Part shown: piece by piece, positions 27,394 to 37,457 of the stretch
Layout of the letters: every line of letters starts with the position of its first letter
Numbering within the stretch: the stretch's first letter is position 1
Assembly (NCBI RefSeq): GCF_000153485.2
Contig: NC_018721.1
Span: 2,294,001-2,358,000 of the forward strand
Source of the DNA: Psychroflexus torquis ATCC 700755
GTDB taxonomy: Bacteria > Bacteroidota > Bacteroidia > Flavobacteriales > Flavobacteriaceae
Length of the DNA: 64,000 nucleotides
Direction of reading: 5' to 3'
Notes under the pieces: model-generated
Databases searched by the model: none
Told to the model about the DNA's origin: nothing
The model's input: only the letters and a program-made list of their open reading frames with translations
Position numbers and translations under genes: made by a program

Positions 27394-27774
27394 TTATTTC
27401 CCAGGTCTTATGATAAGTGTATTGGGATACTTATATTTAACTTTCTCAAAAGCTCTATCTGCTTGAATTCTATTTCTATAGTTACCAATCCAGACTTTAT
27501 AATTAGGAGTCTGGTATAATATTCTAGATTCGATATTTAATTCTAAAGATTCAAATTCATCTTGAGTTTCTTTGGCTTTTTCAAGAGAACCTGAAAATAT
27601 CTGAAGCTTATATGTATTTTTTAATTCATTGTTAGATTCTAAGGAATGCTTTTTGTTTAATAGGTCTGAAACGGTCATTAACTCAGAGGAGTTTAACTTA
27701 TTTTGTGCCTCTAAGTGATTGAAGGTCACTAATGAAATAATTAAAAAAACACTTACAAATGAATATTTAGTCAT
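27394..27774 (-). CDS. SPOR-domain protein
   Basis: A signal peptide (MTKYSFVSVFLIISLVTFNHLEAQ) is followed by a helical linker and a C-terminal SPOR domain (YKLQIFSGSLEKAKETQDEF ... YKVWIGNYRNRIQADRAFEKVKYKYPNTLIIRP). SPOR domains bind denuded glycan at division sites, so it may act in the periplasm at the septum. The ATG at 27774 is used because a -7 promoter element lies between it and the upstream ATG-like start at 27816. Confidence 0.82.
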   Translation of the reverse strand: MTKYSFVSVFLIISLVTFNHLEAQNKLNSSELMTVSDLLNKKHSLESNNELKNTYKLQIFSGSLEKAKETQDEFESLELNIESRILYQTPNYKVWIGNYRNRIQADRAFEKVKYKYPNTLIIRPGK

Positions 27775-27790
27775 GAAATATAATTTCAAA

Positions 27791-27798
27791 CAAATGTA
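27791..27798 (-). promoter_or_regulatory. -7 promoter element TACATTTG
   Basis: Exact TAnnTTTG match on the minus strand, 16 bases upstream of the SPOR-domain gene start. Confidence 0.6.
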
Positions 27799-27895
27799 CA
27801 CTTTATAGGAAAGCAAGTGCTTTTATATTCTATTTAGAAAGATTATAAATTGCCATTTAACATATCTAGGTATTCCAGAAACGCTCATTTAGTGT

Positions 27896-27903
27896 TACTT
27901 TTG
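27896..27903 (+). promoter_or_regulatory. -7 promoter element TACTTTTG for the act-cox operon
   Basis: TAnnTTTG match about 70 bases upstream of actA, in the divergent gap with the SPOR-domain gene. It would drive actABCDEF-coxBA. Confidence 0.55.
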
Positions 27904-27974
27904 TGGACGGTTTTTTTGATGCTCAATCCTTTGTATTTATGGGCATCACATTAAAATAGATTAATAAATATCAT

Positions 27975-29306
27975 ATGAAAAAGACGATGGAACGCCCATT
28001 AAATTTGAAACACCTCTTCTTAGTGTTTCTTTTGCTTTTCACGCTCGTAACATTTGGTCAGGATGAAGTAGAGGCCGAATCTAATGCTGATGAAGCAAGC
28101 ACTGAAGAAATTATTCCTAGTGCAGACCCTGTAAAAGGAAAGGAATTGTTTAATTCTCTTTGCGGAGCATGTCACAAACGTTATAAAAATGCAGTAGGAC
28201 CCTCTTTGCATGGTGTTACTGAGCGCAGAGACATGGATTGGTTGTACAAATGGATTGTAAACAGCCAAGAATTAATAAAATCTGGAGATTCTCAAGCAGT
28301 ACAATTGTATGAGGAGTGGAACAAAGTGGCTATGAATGCTTTCCCACAATTGAACAATCAAGATATAGACAACATTTTAGCTTATGTAGAAGAACCTAAG
28401 CCAGAGCCTGTAGTTGCAGTGGCGCAAGTTGCAGCTGGAGCAGAAGGACAAGGAGGTTCTGGGATTTCTACAGAAATTGTGTTAGGACTTCTATCAGTAG
28501 TTCTTTTGATATTATCTGTGATACTTATTTTAGTCAATAAAACTCTAAACCGTTTTGCTGTAGCTAATGGAATTCCTACAAAAGCAGACAAGCCAAAAGG
28601 TAAGCCGATTTGGGTTGCTTTTGCTGAAAATCAGTTTTTGGTTTTAGTGTCTATTGTTTTCTTGCTTCTAGCAGTAGCTTGGGGTGGTTATAGTTTCTTA
28701 ATGCAGGTAGGTGTTGACCAAGGTTATGAACCCATACAGCCTATACATTATTCTCATAGAATACATGCGGGGGAAAATCAAATTGAGTGTAAGTATTGTC
28801 ACTCTTCTGCTAGAGTTTCAAAGCACTCGGGAATACCTTCATTAAATGTGTGTATGAATTGTCATAAGCAAATAGCTGAAGTAGCACCGGAAACGGCTAC
28901 AGAAGAATATTCAAAAGAATTTTATGATAATGAGATTCAAAAATTATATGAAGCTACTGGCTGGGATACCTCTACGCAGTCTTATACTGGAGAGACTAAA
29001 CCCGTCAAATGGGTCCGTATTCACAACTTACCAGATTTCGTTTACTTCAATCATTCCCAACACGTAACTGTTGGTGGAATTGAATGTCAAACCTGTCATG
29101 GTCCTGTTGAAACATACGAGATCCAAAAACAATATGCTCCTTTAACTATGGGCTGGTGTATCAATTGCCATAGAGAAAGCAACATTAAAGTTGAAGGCAA
29201 TGCGTACTACGAAAAAATACATGAAGAGCTTTCCAAAAAGTATGATGTAGAAGAATTAACTGTTGCAGAAATGGGCGGTTTGGAATGTGGAAAGTGTCAT
29301 TATTAA
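27975..29306 (+). CDS. actA: Alternative complex III subunit A, hexaheme c-type cytochrome
   Basis: Electron-transfer subunit of the quinol:cytochrome c oxidoreductase that replaces the bc1 complex. After a signal peptide, one CxxCH (CGACH, residues 63-67) lies in a mono-heme cytochrome c domain. A membrane helix pair (about 165-190 and 215-240) follows, then five more CxxCH motifs: CKYCH, CMNCH, CQTCH, CINCH and the C-terminal CGKCH. Six hemes in total, with the fused N-terminal cytochrome typical of Bacteroidota ActA. First gene of the operon. Confidence 0.93.
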   Translation: MKKTMERPLNLKHLFLVFLLLFTLVTFGQDEVEAESNADEASTEEIIPSADPVKGKELFNSLCGACHKRYKNAVGPSLHGVTERRDMDWLYKWIVNSQELIKSGDSQAVQLYEEWNKVAMNAFPQLNNQDIDNILAYVEEPKPEPVVAVAQVAAGAEGQGGSGISTEIVLGLLSVVLLILSVILILVNKTLNRFAVANGIPTKADKPKGKPIWVAFAENQFLVLVSIVFLLLAVAWGGYSFLMQVGVDQGYEPIQPIHYSHRIHAGENQIECKYCHSSARVSKHSGIPSLNVCMNCHKQIAEVAPETATEEYSKEFYDNEIQKLYEATGWDTSTQSYTGETKPVKWVRIHNLPDFVYFNHSQHVTVGGIECQTCHGPVETYEIQKQYAPLTMGWCINCHRESNIKVEGNAYYEKIHEELSKKYDVEELTVAEMGGLECGKCHY

Positions 29307-29333
29307 TAATAATATAGAAAATTAGAATTTGAT

Positions 29334-32300
29334 ATGTCATCAGAAAAGAAATATTGGAAAAGTGCCGAACAGCTAGAGGATAATAGTCCATTAGTAGAGT
29401 CGCTTGAACAAAATGAATTCGCAGATCATATCCCTTCAGATGAGTTTTTGGGTGATGAAGAAAATCTTGAGGGTACACAAACTTCCAGAAGAGACTTTTT
29501 GAAGTATGTAGGATTCAGTACAGCAGCGGCTTCTTTAGCTGCTTGTGAGGGTCCTGTAGTTAAATCTATCCCTTACGTTGTTCAGCCTGAGCGTATAATC
29601 CCCGGTGTAGCAGACTTTTATGCTACAACTATTGCAGATGGATTTGACTTCGCCAGTGTTCTTGTTAAGACGAGAGAAGGCCGACCAATAAAAATTGATA
29701 ATAATAAAGTATCCAACGGACCTTCTGCCGGAAAAGCGAGGGTTCATGCCTCCGTTTTAGACCTGTATGATATCCAGCGTATACAGAATCCTCAAATTGA
29801 AAATAGAGATGTCACATGGACGGAATTTTTTTCATCCTTGGAAGCAGATTTAAAATTCAATGCTGAAAAGAAAACATATCTATTAACTCAAACTTTTGCC
29901 TCACCTTCAACAGACAAGCTTATAAAAGAGTTTCAAGAACAGTATCCTAACGTTGTTCACATTGTATATGATACCGTTTCTGATGAGGCTGCTTTAGATG
30001 CTTTTCAAGCTAAATACGGTTATAGAGCCTTGCCTAATTATGATTTTTCTAAATCTGAAATGATTGTTTCTGTTGGTGCCGATTTCTTAGGAGACTGGCA
30101 AGGTGGTGGTTTTGATTCTGGTTATAGTAAAAGTAGAGTGCCTAAAGACGGTAAAATGTCTCGCCACATTCAATTTGAAGCAAATATGTCTCTTACCGGA
30201 GCCAACGCTGATAAGCGTGTGCCAGTTAAACCCTCTTTACAGAAGAAAATTGTCGTAGAGATATATAATCAAATCGTTGGTAGAGTTGCTTCAACAAACT
30301 TTAGTGATGCCCTACAAATCCATGTTGATAATGCGATAACCCAACTTAAATCAAAATCTTCTAAGTCTATTTTTGTGACGGGACTACAATCTTTGGAAGC
30401 TCAAGCTATGGCTTTAGAGATTAATGAATCTTTGGGTAGTGAAGTTTTAAACCTTGAAAACCCAAGACTTATTCGTCAAGGGCAAAACTCTAAAATTAAA
30501 ACCTTAATTTCAGAAGCAAATGCAGGAAATGTAGGTGTTTTAATGATTGCTGGAGTTAACCCAGTTTACTCTCTTCCAAACTCAGATGAATTTGTTGCTG
30601 CTTTAGGAAATATAAATACAACAGTCGGTTTTTCTATGAAGAAAGACGAAACGGCTTCACGTTGTAAATATATTGCTGCAACCCCTCATTTCTTAGAGTC
30701 ATGGGGAGATGTGAGATTTACAAAAAAAGATTACAGTTTAATACAGCCTACAATTCAGCCGCTTTTCAATACCAAACAATTTGAAGATTGCTTATTGAAA
30801 TTGACAGGTAATTCAAGTAAGTATTATGAGTATGTAAAAACTAATTTCAAGTCTACTTTTGATGGACTTTCTTGGAATCAATCTTTACATGATGGCAGTT
30901 TTTCCATAGATATGGAAATCCCAAAAGCTAAAGAAATATTTACTGTTGATTTTTCTTCAGGTGCTAGAAAGCTTATGTCTAAAAGCGATGCTGAAGGATT
31001 TGAATTGACCTTATATACTAAAACCTCTCTTGGAGACGGTCGTCAAGCCAATAACCCGTGGTTACAGGAAATGCCAGATCCCATTACCAGAACATCATGG
31101 GATAATTATGTGACCATGTCAAAAGTAGATGCTGAAGCTTTAGGTCTTACTAATACAAATGTTGCTAATGGCGCTTTAAATGGTAATTTCCTTGTTGTTT
31201 CATTAGGAGATAAGAAAATTTCTAAATTACCTGTAATTATCCAACCAGGTCAAGCACCTGGATCTATTGGTATTGCATTAGGTTACGGAAAAACAGAGTC
31301 TATCCAAGAAGAAATGCAGGTAGGTGTAAATGCTTTCCCACTTTACAATGACTTTGATGTTAACCAAAATGTTACTGTTGAAGCGGTGGATGGTATTCAT
31401 GAGTTTGCTTGTGTCCAGCTTCACCATACGATGATGGGTAGGCGAGATATTGTAAAAGAAACGACCTTAGAAATTTTTAATACCAAAGACAGAGAACATT
31501 GGAATGCTGTTCCAAAGGTCTCTTTGAATCACAAAGAGGTTGAGGTTACTAGCCCTGATGTCGATCTTTGGGATGAATTTGATCGTTCTGTTGGGCATCA
31601 CTTTAATCTTTCAATAGATCTGAACTCTTGTACAGGCTGTGGAGCTTGTGTTATTGCTTGCCATAGTGAAAACAATGTTCCTGTTGTTGGTAAATCCGAA
31701 ATACGTAAGAGTAGAGATATGCACTGGTTGAGAATTGACCGCTACTATTCTTCGGAAGAAACAATTGTGGAGGATTACGATAAGAAAAATAATATATCTG
31801 GACTTACTAGTGCTATAAATACTTATGGAGAATTAGAAGTTGCTTCAGAAGAAGATGTGCAAGTGATATTTCAGCCTGTAATGTGTCAGCATTGTAATCA
31901 TGCTCCTTGTGAAACCGTTTGTCCTGTAGCAGCTTCTGCGCACGGTCGCCAAGGTCAAAACCACATGACTTACAATAGATGTGTTGGAACTAGATACTGT
32001 GCTAATAACTGTCCTTATAAAGTGAGACGATTCAATTGGTTCTTATACAACCAAAATGATGAGTTCGATTACCACATGAATAATGACTTGGGACGTATGG
32101 TCTTAAATCCTGATGTGACTGTGAGATCACGTGGTGTGATGGAGAAATGTTCTATGTGTATTCAAAAAACTCAGAAAACTATTCTAGATGCTAAACGTGA
32201 AGGGAGAGTTATTGAGGATGGAGAATTCCATACTGCATGTTCTGCAGCCTGTGATAATGGTGCTATGTCTTTTGGAGATATTAATGATAAAGAAAGTGTA

Positions 32301-32408
32301 GTTTATAAGCAAACACAAGACGATAGAATGTATCATCTTTTAGAGTACTTAGGAACTAAGCCTAATGTGATGTATCATACTAAAGTCAGAAACACTACAG
32401 AAGCATAA
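29334..32408 (+). CDS. actB: Alternative complex III subunit B, molybdopterin-oxidoreductase-like iron-sulfur protein
   Basis: Periplasmic subunit of 1024 residues. A twin-arginine signal (SRRDFLKYVGFSTAAASLAAC) is placed about 50 residues in, as is usual for this family. The N-terminal two thirds resemble a molybdopterin oxidoreductase that has lost its cofactor. The last third is a ferredoxin-like domain with Cys clusters CTGCGACVIACH, CQHCNHAPCETVCPV, CVGTRYCANNCPY and CSMCIQKTQ ... CSAAC for the iron-sulfur centres. Follows actA by 27 bases. Confidence 0.94.
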   Translation: MSSEKKYWKSAEQLEDNSPLVESLEQNEFADHIPSDEFLGDEENLEGTQTSRRDFLKYVGFSTAAASLAACEGPVVKSIPYVVQPERIIPGVADFYATTIADGFDFASVLVKTREGRPIKIDNNKVSNGPSAGKARVHASVLDLYDIQRIQNPQIENRDVTWTEFFSSLEADLKFNAEKKTYLLTQTFASPSTDKLIKEFQEQYPNVVHIVYDTVSDEAALDAFQAKYGYRALPNYDFSKSEMIVSVGADFLGDWQGGGFDSGYSKSRVPKDGKMSRHIQFEANMSLTGANADKRVPVKPSLQKKIVVEIYNQIVGRVASTNFSDALQIHVDNAITQLKSKSSKSIFVTGLQSLEAQAMALEINESLGSEVLNLENPRLIRQGQNSKIKTLISEANAGNVGVLMIAGVNPVYSLPNSDEFVAALGNINTTVGFSMKKDETASRCKYIAATPHFLESWGDVRFTKKDYSLIQPTIQPLFNTKQFEDCLLKLTGNSSKYYEYVKTNFKSTFDGLSWNQSLHDGSFSIDMEIPKAKEIFTVDFSSGARKLMSKSDAEGFELTLYTKTSLGDGRQANNPWLQEMPDPITRTSWDNYVTMSKVDAEALGLTNTNVANGALNGNFLVVSLGDKKISKLPVIIQPGQAPGSIGIALGYGKTESIQEEMQVGVNAFPLYNDFDVNQNVTVEAVDGIHEFACVQLHHTMMGRRDIVKETTLEIFNTKDREHWNAVPKVSLNHKEVEVTSPDVDLWDEFDRSVGHHFNLSIDLNSCTGCGACVIACHSENNVPVVGKSEIRKSRDMHWLRIDRYYSSEETIVEDYDKKNNISGLTSAINTYGELEVASEEDVQVIFQPVMCQHCNHAPCETVCPVAASAHGRQGQNHMTYNRCVGTRYCANNCPYKVRRFNWFLYNQNDEFDYHMNNDLGRMVLNPDVTVRSRGVMEKCSMCIQKTQKTILDAKREGRVIEDGEFHTACSAACDNGAMSFGDINDKESVVYKQTQDDRMYHLLEYLGTKPNVMYHTKVRNTTEA

Positions 32409-32440
32409 TCAACTAACTAGGAATAAATTTATAACAAATT

Positions 32441-33907
32441 ATGTCTCATTACGAATCACCTATTAGAAAACCCTTAGTTACAGGGGATAAATCTTACCAC
32501 GACGTTACACTTGATGTGGTAAGACCTGTAGAGGGAAAGGCAAATAAATCATGGTGGGTGGTTTTCTCCATAGCACTCATTGCCTTTTTATGGGGTTTAG
32601 GTTGTATTGTTTACACTGTATCTGAAGGAATTGGTACTTGGGGTCTTAACAAAACCATAGGTTGGGCTTGGGATATTACCAATTTTGTTTGGTGGGTAGG
32701 TATTGGCCATGCTGGAACATTAATTTCCGCAGTTCTCTTGCTCTTCAGACAAAAATGGAGAATGGCCATTAACAGATCTGCTGAGGCCATGACTATTTTC
32801 TCCGTTATTCAAGCGGGTCTTTTTCCAATTATTCACATGGGTCGTCCATGGTTAGCGTATTGGGTTCTTCCTATTCCTAATCAGTTTGGATCTCTGTGGG
32901 TTAACTTTAACTCTCCTCTTCTTTGGGATGTATTTGCTATTTCAACCTATCTTTCTGTATCCTTAGTTTTCTGGTGGACAGGTCTATTGCCTGATTTTGC
33001 TATGATAAGAGATCGAGCTGTAAAGCCTTTTCAGAAACGTATTTATGGTATATTATCTTTTGGATGGAGTGGTAGAGCAAAAGACTGGCAGAGATTCGAA
33101 GAAGTGTCATTGGTTCTTGCAGGTTTAGCAACACCATTGGTTCTTTCGGTTCACACTATTGTATCTTTTGACTTTGCTACGTCAGTCATACCGGGTTGGC
33201 ACACCACTATATTTCCACCTTACTTTGTTGCTGGGGCTGTGTTTTCTGGTTTTGCAATGGTTAATACTCTTCTTATTATTATGAGAAAAGTTTCTAATCT
33301 CGAAAACTATATTACCATTCAACATATAGAATTGATGAATATAGTCATCATGATTACAGGTTCTATTGTAGGTGTTGCCTATATTACCGAGTTATTTATG
33401 GCCTGGTATTCAGGTGTGGAATACGAACAATATGCTTTCCTTAATAGGGCAACGGGTCCATATTGGTGGGCTTATATGTTAATGATGACTTGTAACGTAG
33501 TCTCGCCTCAATTTATGTGGTTCCCAAAATTAAGACGAAGTATCATGTTTTCTTTCTTTATATCTATCGTCGTAAATATTGGTATGTGGTTTGAGCGTTT
33601 TGTAATTATTGTAACCTCACTGCACAGAGATTATATGCCATCTGCTTGGACTATGTTCTCTCCAACTTTTGTAGAGATTGGAATTTTTGTAGGAACAATT
33701 GGTTTTTTCTTTGTGTTATTCCTATTGTATGCTAGAACATTTCCTGTGATTGCTCAAGCTGAAGTTAAATCCATCTTGAAAACCTCTGGAGAAAAGTATA
33801 AAAAAATAAGAGCTGAGAAAGGAGAAGATGCAAATCTCTATGACATGCCAGAGCAACAACCTTTACCAAATTTTACAGAACAGTTTAATTCTAAATCTAA
33901 CTCATAA
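32441..33907 (+). CDS. actC: Alternative complex III subunit C, NrfD-like quinol-binding membrane protein
   Basis: NrfD/polysulfide reductase family integral membrane protein of 488 residues with about ten transmembrane helices. Quinol oxidation is expected here; conserved pieces include WWVGIGHAGTLISAVL, HMGRPWLAYW and SVHTIVSFDFATS. Its stop overlaps the start of actD by one base. Confidence 0.94.
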   Translation: MSHYESPIRKPLVTGDKSYHDVTLDVVRPVEGKANKSWWVVFSIALIAFLWGLGCIVYTVSEGIGTWGLNKTIGWAWDITNFVWWVGIGHAGTLISAVLLLFRQKWRMAINRSAEAMTIFSVIQAGLFPIIHMGRPWLAYWVLPIPNQFGSLWVNFNSPLLWDVFAISTYLSVSLVFWWTGLLPDFAMIRDRAVKPFQKRIYGILSFGWSGRAKDWQRFEEVSLVLAGLATPLVLSVHTIVSFDFATSVIPGWHTTIFPPYFVAGAVFSGFAMVNTLLIIMRKVSNLENYITIQHIELMNIVIMITGSIVGVAYITELFMAWYSGVEYEQYAFLNRATGPYWWAYMLMMTCNVVSPQFMWFPKLRRSIMFSFFISIVVNIGMWFERFVIIVTSLHRDYMPSAWTMFSPTFVEIGIFVGTIGFFFVLFLLYARTFPVIAQAEVKSILKTSGEKYKKIRAEKGEDANLYDMPEQQPLPNFTEQFNSKSNS

Positions 33908-34434
33908 TGGCATCGAAAGTTTTACATGCGATTTTTACAGATGATGATATTTTGATGCATGCAGTTAAAGCATTGCGCGAAAAAAAATATAGCATTGACG
34001 AAGTGTTTTGTCCGTTTCCTGTTCATGGTTTGGATAAGGCTATGGGATTACCTGGTACCCGTTTAGCTATTACCTCTTTTTTATATGGTTTGGTTGGTTT
34101 AGCTGTATCTACTTGGATGATGAATTTTATTATGATAGAAGATTGGCCGCAAGACATAGGTGGTAAACCAAGCTTTAGTTACTTACAAAATATGCCAGCT
34201 TTTGTTCCTATTATGTTTGAGATGACAGTGTTTTTCGCAGCACACTTAATGGTTATTACTTTCTACCTGAGAAGTAAGTTGTGGCCATTCAAAAAAGCCG
34301 AGAATCCTGACGTAAGAACGACAGATGATAAATTTTTAATGGAAGTATCTGTCAATGAAAATAACGTTCAAGCTATTGCTGAAGTCTTGTACGAAAATGG
34401 CGCTTCAGAAATTAAATTAATAGATAATAAATAA
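33907..34434 (+). CDS. actD: Alternative complex III subunit D (DUF3341)
   Basis: DUF3341 protein of 175 residues. It has a soluble ferredoxin-like start (HAIFTDDDILMHAVKALREKKYSIDEVFCPFPVHGLDKAMG), two transmembrane helices (about 55-75 and 100-120) and a soluble C-terminal tail. Family role is structural within the complex. Confidence 0.92.
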   Translation: MASKVLHAIFTDDDILMHAVKALREKKYSIDEVFCPFPVHGLDKAMGLPGTRLAITSFLYGLVGLAVSTWMMNFIMIEDWPQDIGGKPSFSYLQNMPAFVPIMFEMTVFFAAHLMVITFYLRSKLWPFKKAENPDVRTTDDKFLMEVSVNENNVQAIAEVLYENGASEIKLIDNK

Positions 34435-34438
34435 GTTC

Positions 34439-35035
34439 ATGAAAAGTTTATTTACCATATTACTTATAGCTTTTTGTATGACCCTTATCTCGTGTTCAGA
34501 TAAAAGGGAACGTAATTATCAGTATTTTCCTGATATGTATGAATCTATCCCTTATGATACTTATGGAGCTTACGATATTTTTCAGGATGGGCAACAGGCA
34601 AAAAAACCTGGGGAAGGGACAATATCTAGAGGGTTTACACCTTACGAATACGACGACGATTCAGAAGGATACGCATTAGCAAAAGCTGAGTTGAAAAATG
34701 AGGTCCCTTACACGGAAGAGCATTTAGCTAAAGGAAAAGAGCTTTATACTATTTATTGTGCAACATGTCATGGTGACAATGGAAAAGGAAAAGGATATCT
34801 TGTAGAACGTGAAAAAATTCTTGGTGTGCCTAGTTATGATGATCAGGGTAGAGCAATTACCGAAGGAAGTGTGTATCACGTGATGTGGCATGGGATTAAT
34901 ACTATGGGTTCCTACGCTTCTCAAATGGATAACAAAGAACTTTGGCTTGTCGACCATTATGTTATGAAACTAAAAGCTGAGTTGGAAGGTAAAGCACCAA
35001 GAGAACTTGAATTAGAGTCTGAATTTAAAAAATAA
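34439..35035 (+). CDS. actE: Alternative complex III subunit E, mono-heme cytochrome c lipoprotein
   Basis: A lipoprotein signal (MKSLFTILLIAFCMTLISC) anchors a periplasmic cytochrome c domain with one CATCH heme site near residue 108 and a distal Met in INTMGSYASQM. The N-terminal part has the conserved RNYQYFPDMYESIPYD segment seen in ActE. It is probably the exit point for electrons to the oxidase. Confidence 0.93.
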   Translation: MKSLFTILLIAFCMTLISCSDKRERNYQYFPDMYESIPYDTYGAYDIFQDGQQAKKPGEGTISRGFTPYEYDDDSEGYALAKAELKNEVPYTEEHLAKGKELYTIYCATCHGDNGKGKGYLVEREKILGVPSYDDQGRAITEGSVYHVMWHGINTMGSYASQMDNKELWLVDHYVMKLKAELEGKAPRELELESEFKK

Positions 35036-35058
35036 TTATAATACCAAGCTGAGATATT

Positions 35059-36363
35059 ATGTATACAATGTCAAGTAAATTAAAATTATTCTCTTTGGCC
35101 CTCATTATTGTTGGAGCCATAGGCTTAATTTACGGATTCATAGATGCGCCATCATCTGTTGAAGACGTCAAAGAAATGCTTCACGCAGAAGATGCTGCAC
35201 ACGTTGGTGATAGCGTAGCCATGGAATCCAGCGTCGCTGGCGAAGCAGATCATGCAGATGAACATGCTGAGCATTTATTTCATCAACTCCAAAACAAACC
35301 TTGGGCGGCTATTTATGTTCCAGCTTTATTTATATTTTTAATTTCCCTAGGTGTTTTTGTGTTTTATGCCCTTCAAAATGCTGCACAAGCAGGATGGTCC
35401 CCCGTCCTATTTAGAGTTATGGAAGGTATAGCCTCATACTTAGTTCCTGGTGGAATTATTGTGTATATCCTACTTGTATTATCGACTCTCCACCTCAATC
35501 ATTTATTCATTTGGATGGACCCTGAAGTCGTTGCAAACGATGCCATTATTCAAAACAAAACAGCCTACTTAAACACACCCTTTTTCTTAATAAGAGCTGC
35601 TATATATATGATCGGTTGGATTATTTTCTCTAAATTGATTATCAAGAATTCTAGAAAACTCGATGAGGGGTTTAGCCTTACTTTACACAAGCGTAATTTT
35701 AAGCTTTCTGCTATGTTTCTAGTTTTCTTCATTGTAACAGAATCTATGATGTCTTGGGACTGGATTATGAGTATTGATACTCACTGGTTTAGTACTTTAT
35801 TTGGATGGTTTGTTTTAGCAAGTATTTTAGTTTCTGCAGTGACTACTATAGCTTTGGTTACGATTTACCTGAAAGGTAAAGGCTATTTAGAGCATGTAAA
35901 TAACAGTCATATTCACGATTTAGCTAAATTCATGATGGGATTTTCTATATTCTGGGCTTATCTGTGGTTTTCACAATTTTTATTGATTTGGTATTCCAAC
36001 ATACCAGAAGAGGTGACATACTACGCACAAAGGTTAGAGGATTATCCCGTTTTATTCTTTGGAACTGTAATTTTGAATTGGCTTCTCCCAATGTTGATTT
36101 TAATAAATTCTGATTTCAAGAGGGTCAATTGGATAGTCATTTTTGCTGGTATTATTATACTTGTAGGAAACTATATCAACTTTTTTGTTCTTATTATGCC
36201 AGGCACAGTTGGAGAATCTTGGTTCATTGGTATTACAGAAATATGCTCCGTTTTGTTGATTTTGGGTATATTTATATTCACAGTATTTAGTGCTTTAGCA
36301 AAAGCACCTCTAACTGTAAAACACAGTGCTTTCCTTGAAGAAAGCAAACATTTTCACTACTAG
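35059..36363 (+). CDS. actF: Alternative complex III subunit F, second NrfD-like membrane subunit
   Basis: Integral membrane protein of 434 residues, paralogous to ActC in topology. A His/Glu/Asp-rich stretch (about residues 45-75, HVGDSVAMESS ... DHADEHAEHLFHQL) between the first and second helices is notable and may bind metal. Conserved SMMSWDWIMSIDTHWFSTLFG is present. An ATG at 35068 (MSSKLKLF) is a possible alternative start. Confidence 0.92.
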   Translation: MYTMSSKLKLFSLALIIVGAIGLIYGFIDAPSSVEDVKEMLHAEDAAHVGDSVAMESSVAGEADHADEHAEHLFHQLQNKPWAAIYVPALFIFLISLGVFVFYALQNAAQAGWSPVLFRVMEGIASYLVPGGIIVYILLVLSTLHLNHLFIWMDPEVVANDAIIQNKTAYLNTPFFLIRAAIYMIGWIIFSKLIIKNSRKLDEGFSLTLHKRNFKLSAMFLVFFIVTESMMSWDWIMSIDTHWFSTLFGWFVLASILVSAVTTIALVTIYLKGKGYLEHVNNSHIHDLAKFMMGFSIFWAYLWFSQFLLIWYSNIPEEVTYYAQRLEDYPVLFFGTVILNWLLPMLILINSDFKRVNWIVIFAGIIILVGNYINFFVLIMPGTVGESWFIGITEICSVLLILGIFIFTVFSALAKAPLTVKHSAFLEESKHFHY

Positions 36364-36388
36364 AAACCTATTAAAAGAAAGATAGAAG

Positions 36389-37435
36389 ATGACCGCATTA
36401 CTCATAATAATTGTTGCAGCCCTTTTAGGAATTACGATTTGGCAAATTTCAAAGATCTTCAAATTATCGCAACCTATTGAAAGTGACGATTCACAAATTG
36501 CCACCAATAAAGACAACGAAACCCAAGGAAAATTATTTTTAGTTTTCATTGTATTTTTTTACGGTCTTATGCTTTATTCATTTTGGAGCCTAAGCAAATT
36601 TTATGCGCCAGCGGCGTCAGACCATGCTGAAGATTATGATCAATTATTTTTCATATCTGTAGCACTTATTATGTTTGTTCAGGTAATAACTCAATTCATG
36701 CTTCACTGGTTTGCCTTTAAATATAGAGGTCAAAAAGGAAGGAAAGCCATTTTTTATGCTGATAATGATAAACTCGAATTTATATGGACTATCATTCCCG
36801 TTATCACATTATCTGCTCTTATTATTTACGGGTTATTTAGTTGGTCTGAAATCATGAACGTTGAAGAAACTGATGAGACGCTTGTCGTTGAAATCTATGC
36901 TTATCAATTTGCTTGGAGAGCTAGATATTCTGGGGAAGACCGAACCCTTGGCGAGGCCAATGTTAGATTTATAGAAGGTATCAATCAATTAGGTGTCAGT
37001 GAAACCGACCCTTATGCTAAAGATGATATTATAACTACAGTATTACATTTACCTGTGGATCGACCTGTGTTATTTAAATTTAGATCACAGGATGTTTTAC
37101 ATTCTGCTTATTTTCCATTTTTTAGATCGCAAATGAATGTTGTTCCTGGGATGACCACACAGTTTGGCTTTACACCTACAACAACTTCTAAAGAAATCCG
37201 AAATAGTGATTACATGGTTGATAAAGTGCGAAATATCAACGAAATTCGTGAGAATAATGATAATCTCGGGCCAGATGAAAAAAGTTACGAGTTTGAATAT
37301 TACTTGCTGTGTAATAAGATTTGTGGCGTGTCTCATTATAACATGCAAATGAAAATTGTTGTTGAAACTGAAGAAGAATATCAAAAATGGATTTCGGAGC
37401 AGCAAACTTTTGGAGAACTAACAGCACAAAATTAA
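36389..37435 (+). CDS. coxB: Cytochrome c oxidase subunit II (CuA)
   Basis: Accepts electrons from cytochrome c at the dinuclear CuA centre. It has three hydrophobic segments in the first 155 residues, including LEFIWTIIPVITLSALIIYG, then a periplasmic cupredoxin domain. The CuA ligands are the His in QDVLHSAYFP (near residue 236) and the Cys/Cys/His/Met set in CNKICGVSHYNM near residue 315. The aromatic patch YAYQFAWRARYSG is present. No fused cytochrome c domain. An extra N-terminal helix compared with classical subunit II is usual in Bacteroidota. Confidence 0.94.
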   Translation: MTALLIIIVAALLGITIWQISKIFKLSQPIESDDSQIATNKDNETQGKLFLVFIVFFYGLMLYSFWSLSKFYAPAASDHAEDYDQLFFISVALIMFVQVITQFMLHWFAFKYRGQKGRKAIFYADNDKLEFIWTIIPVITLSALIIYGLFSWSEIMNVEETDETLVVEIYAYQFAWRARYSGEDRTLGEANVRFIEGINQLGVSETDPYAKDDIITTVLHLPVDRPVLFKFRSQDVLHSAYFPFFRSQMNVVPGMTTQFGFTPTTTSKEIRNSDYMVDKVRNINEIRENNDNLGPDEKSYEFEYYLLCNKICGVSHYNMQMKIVVETEEEYQKWISEQQTFGELTAQN

Positions 37436-37457
37436 TTATAAAAATAAATAAGAATAT

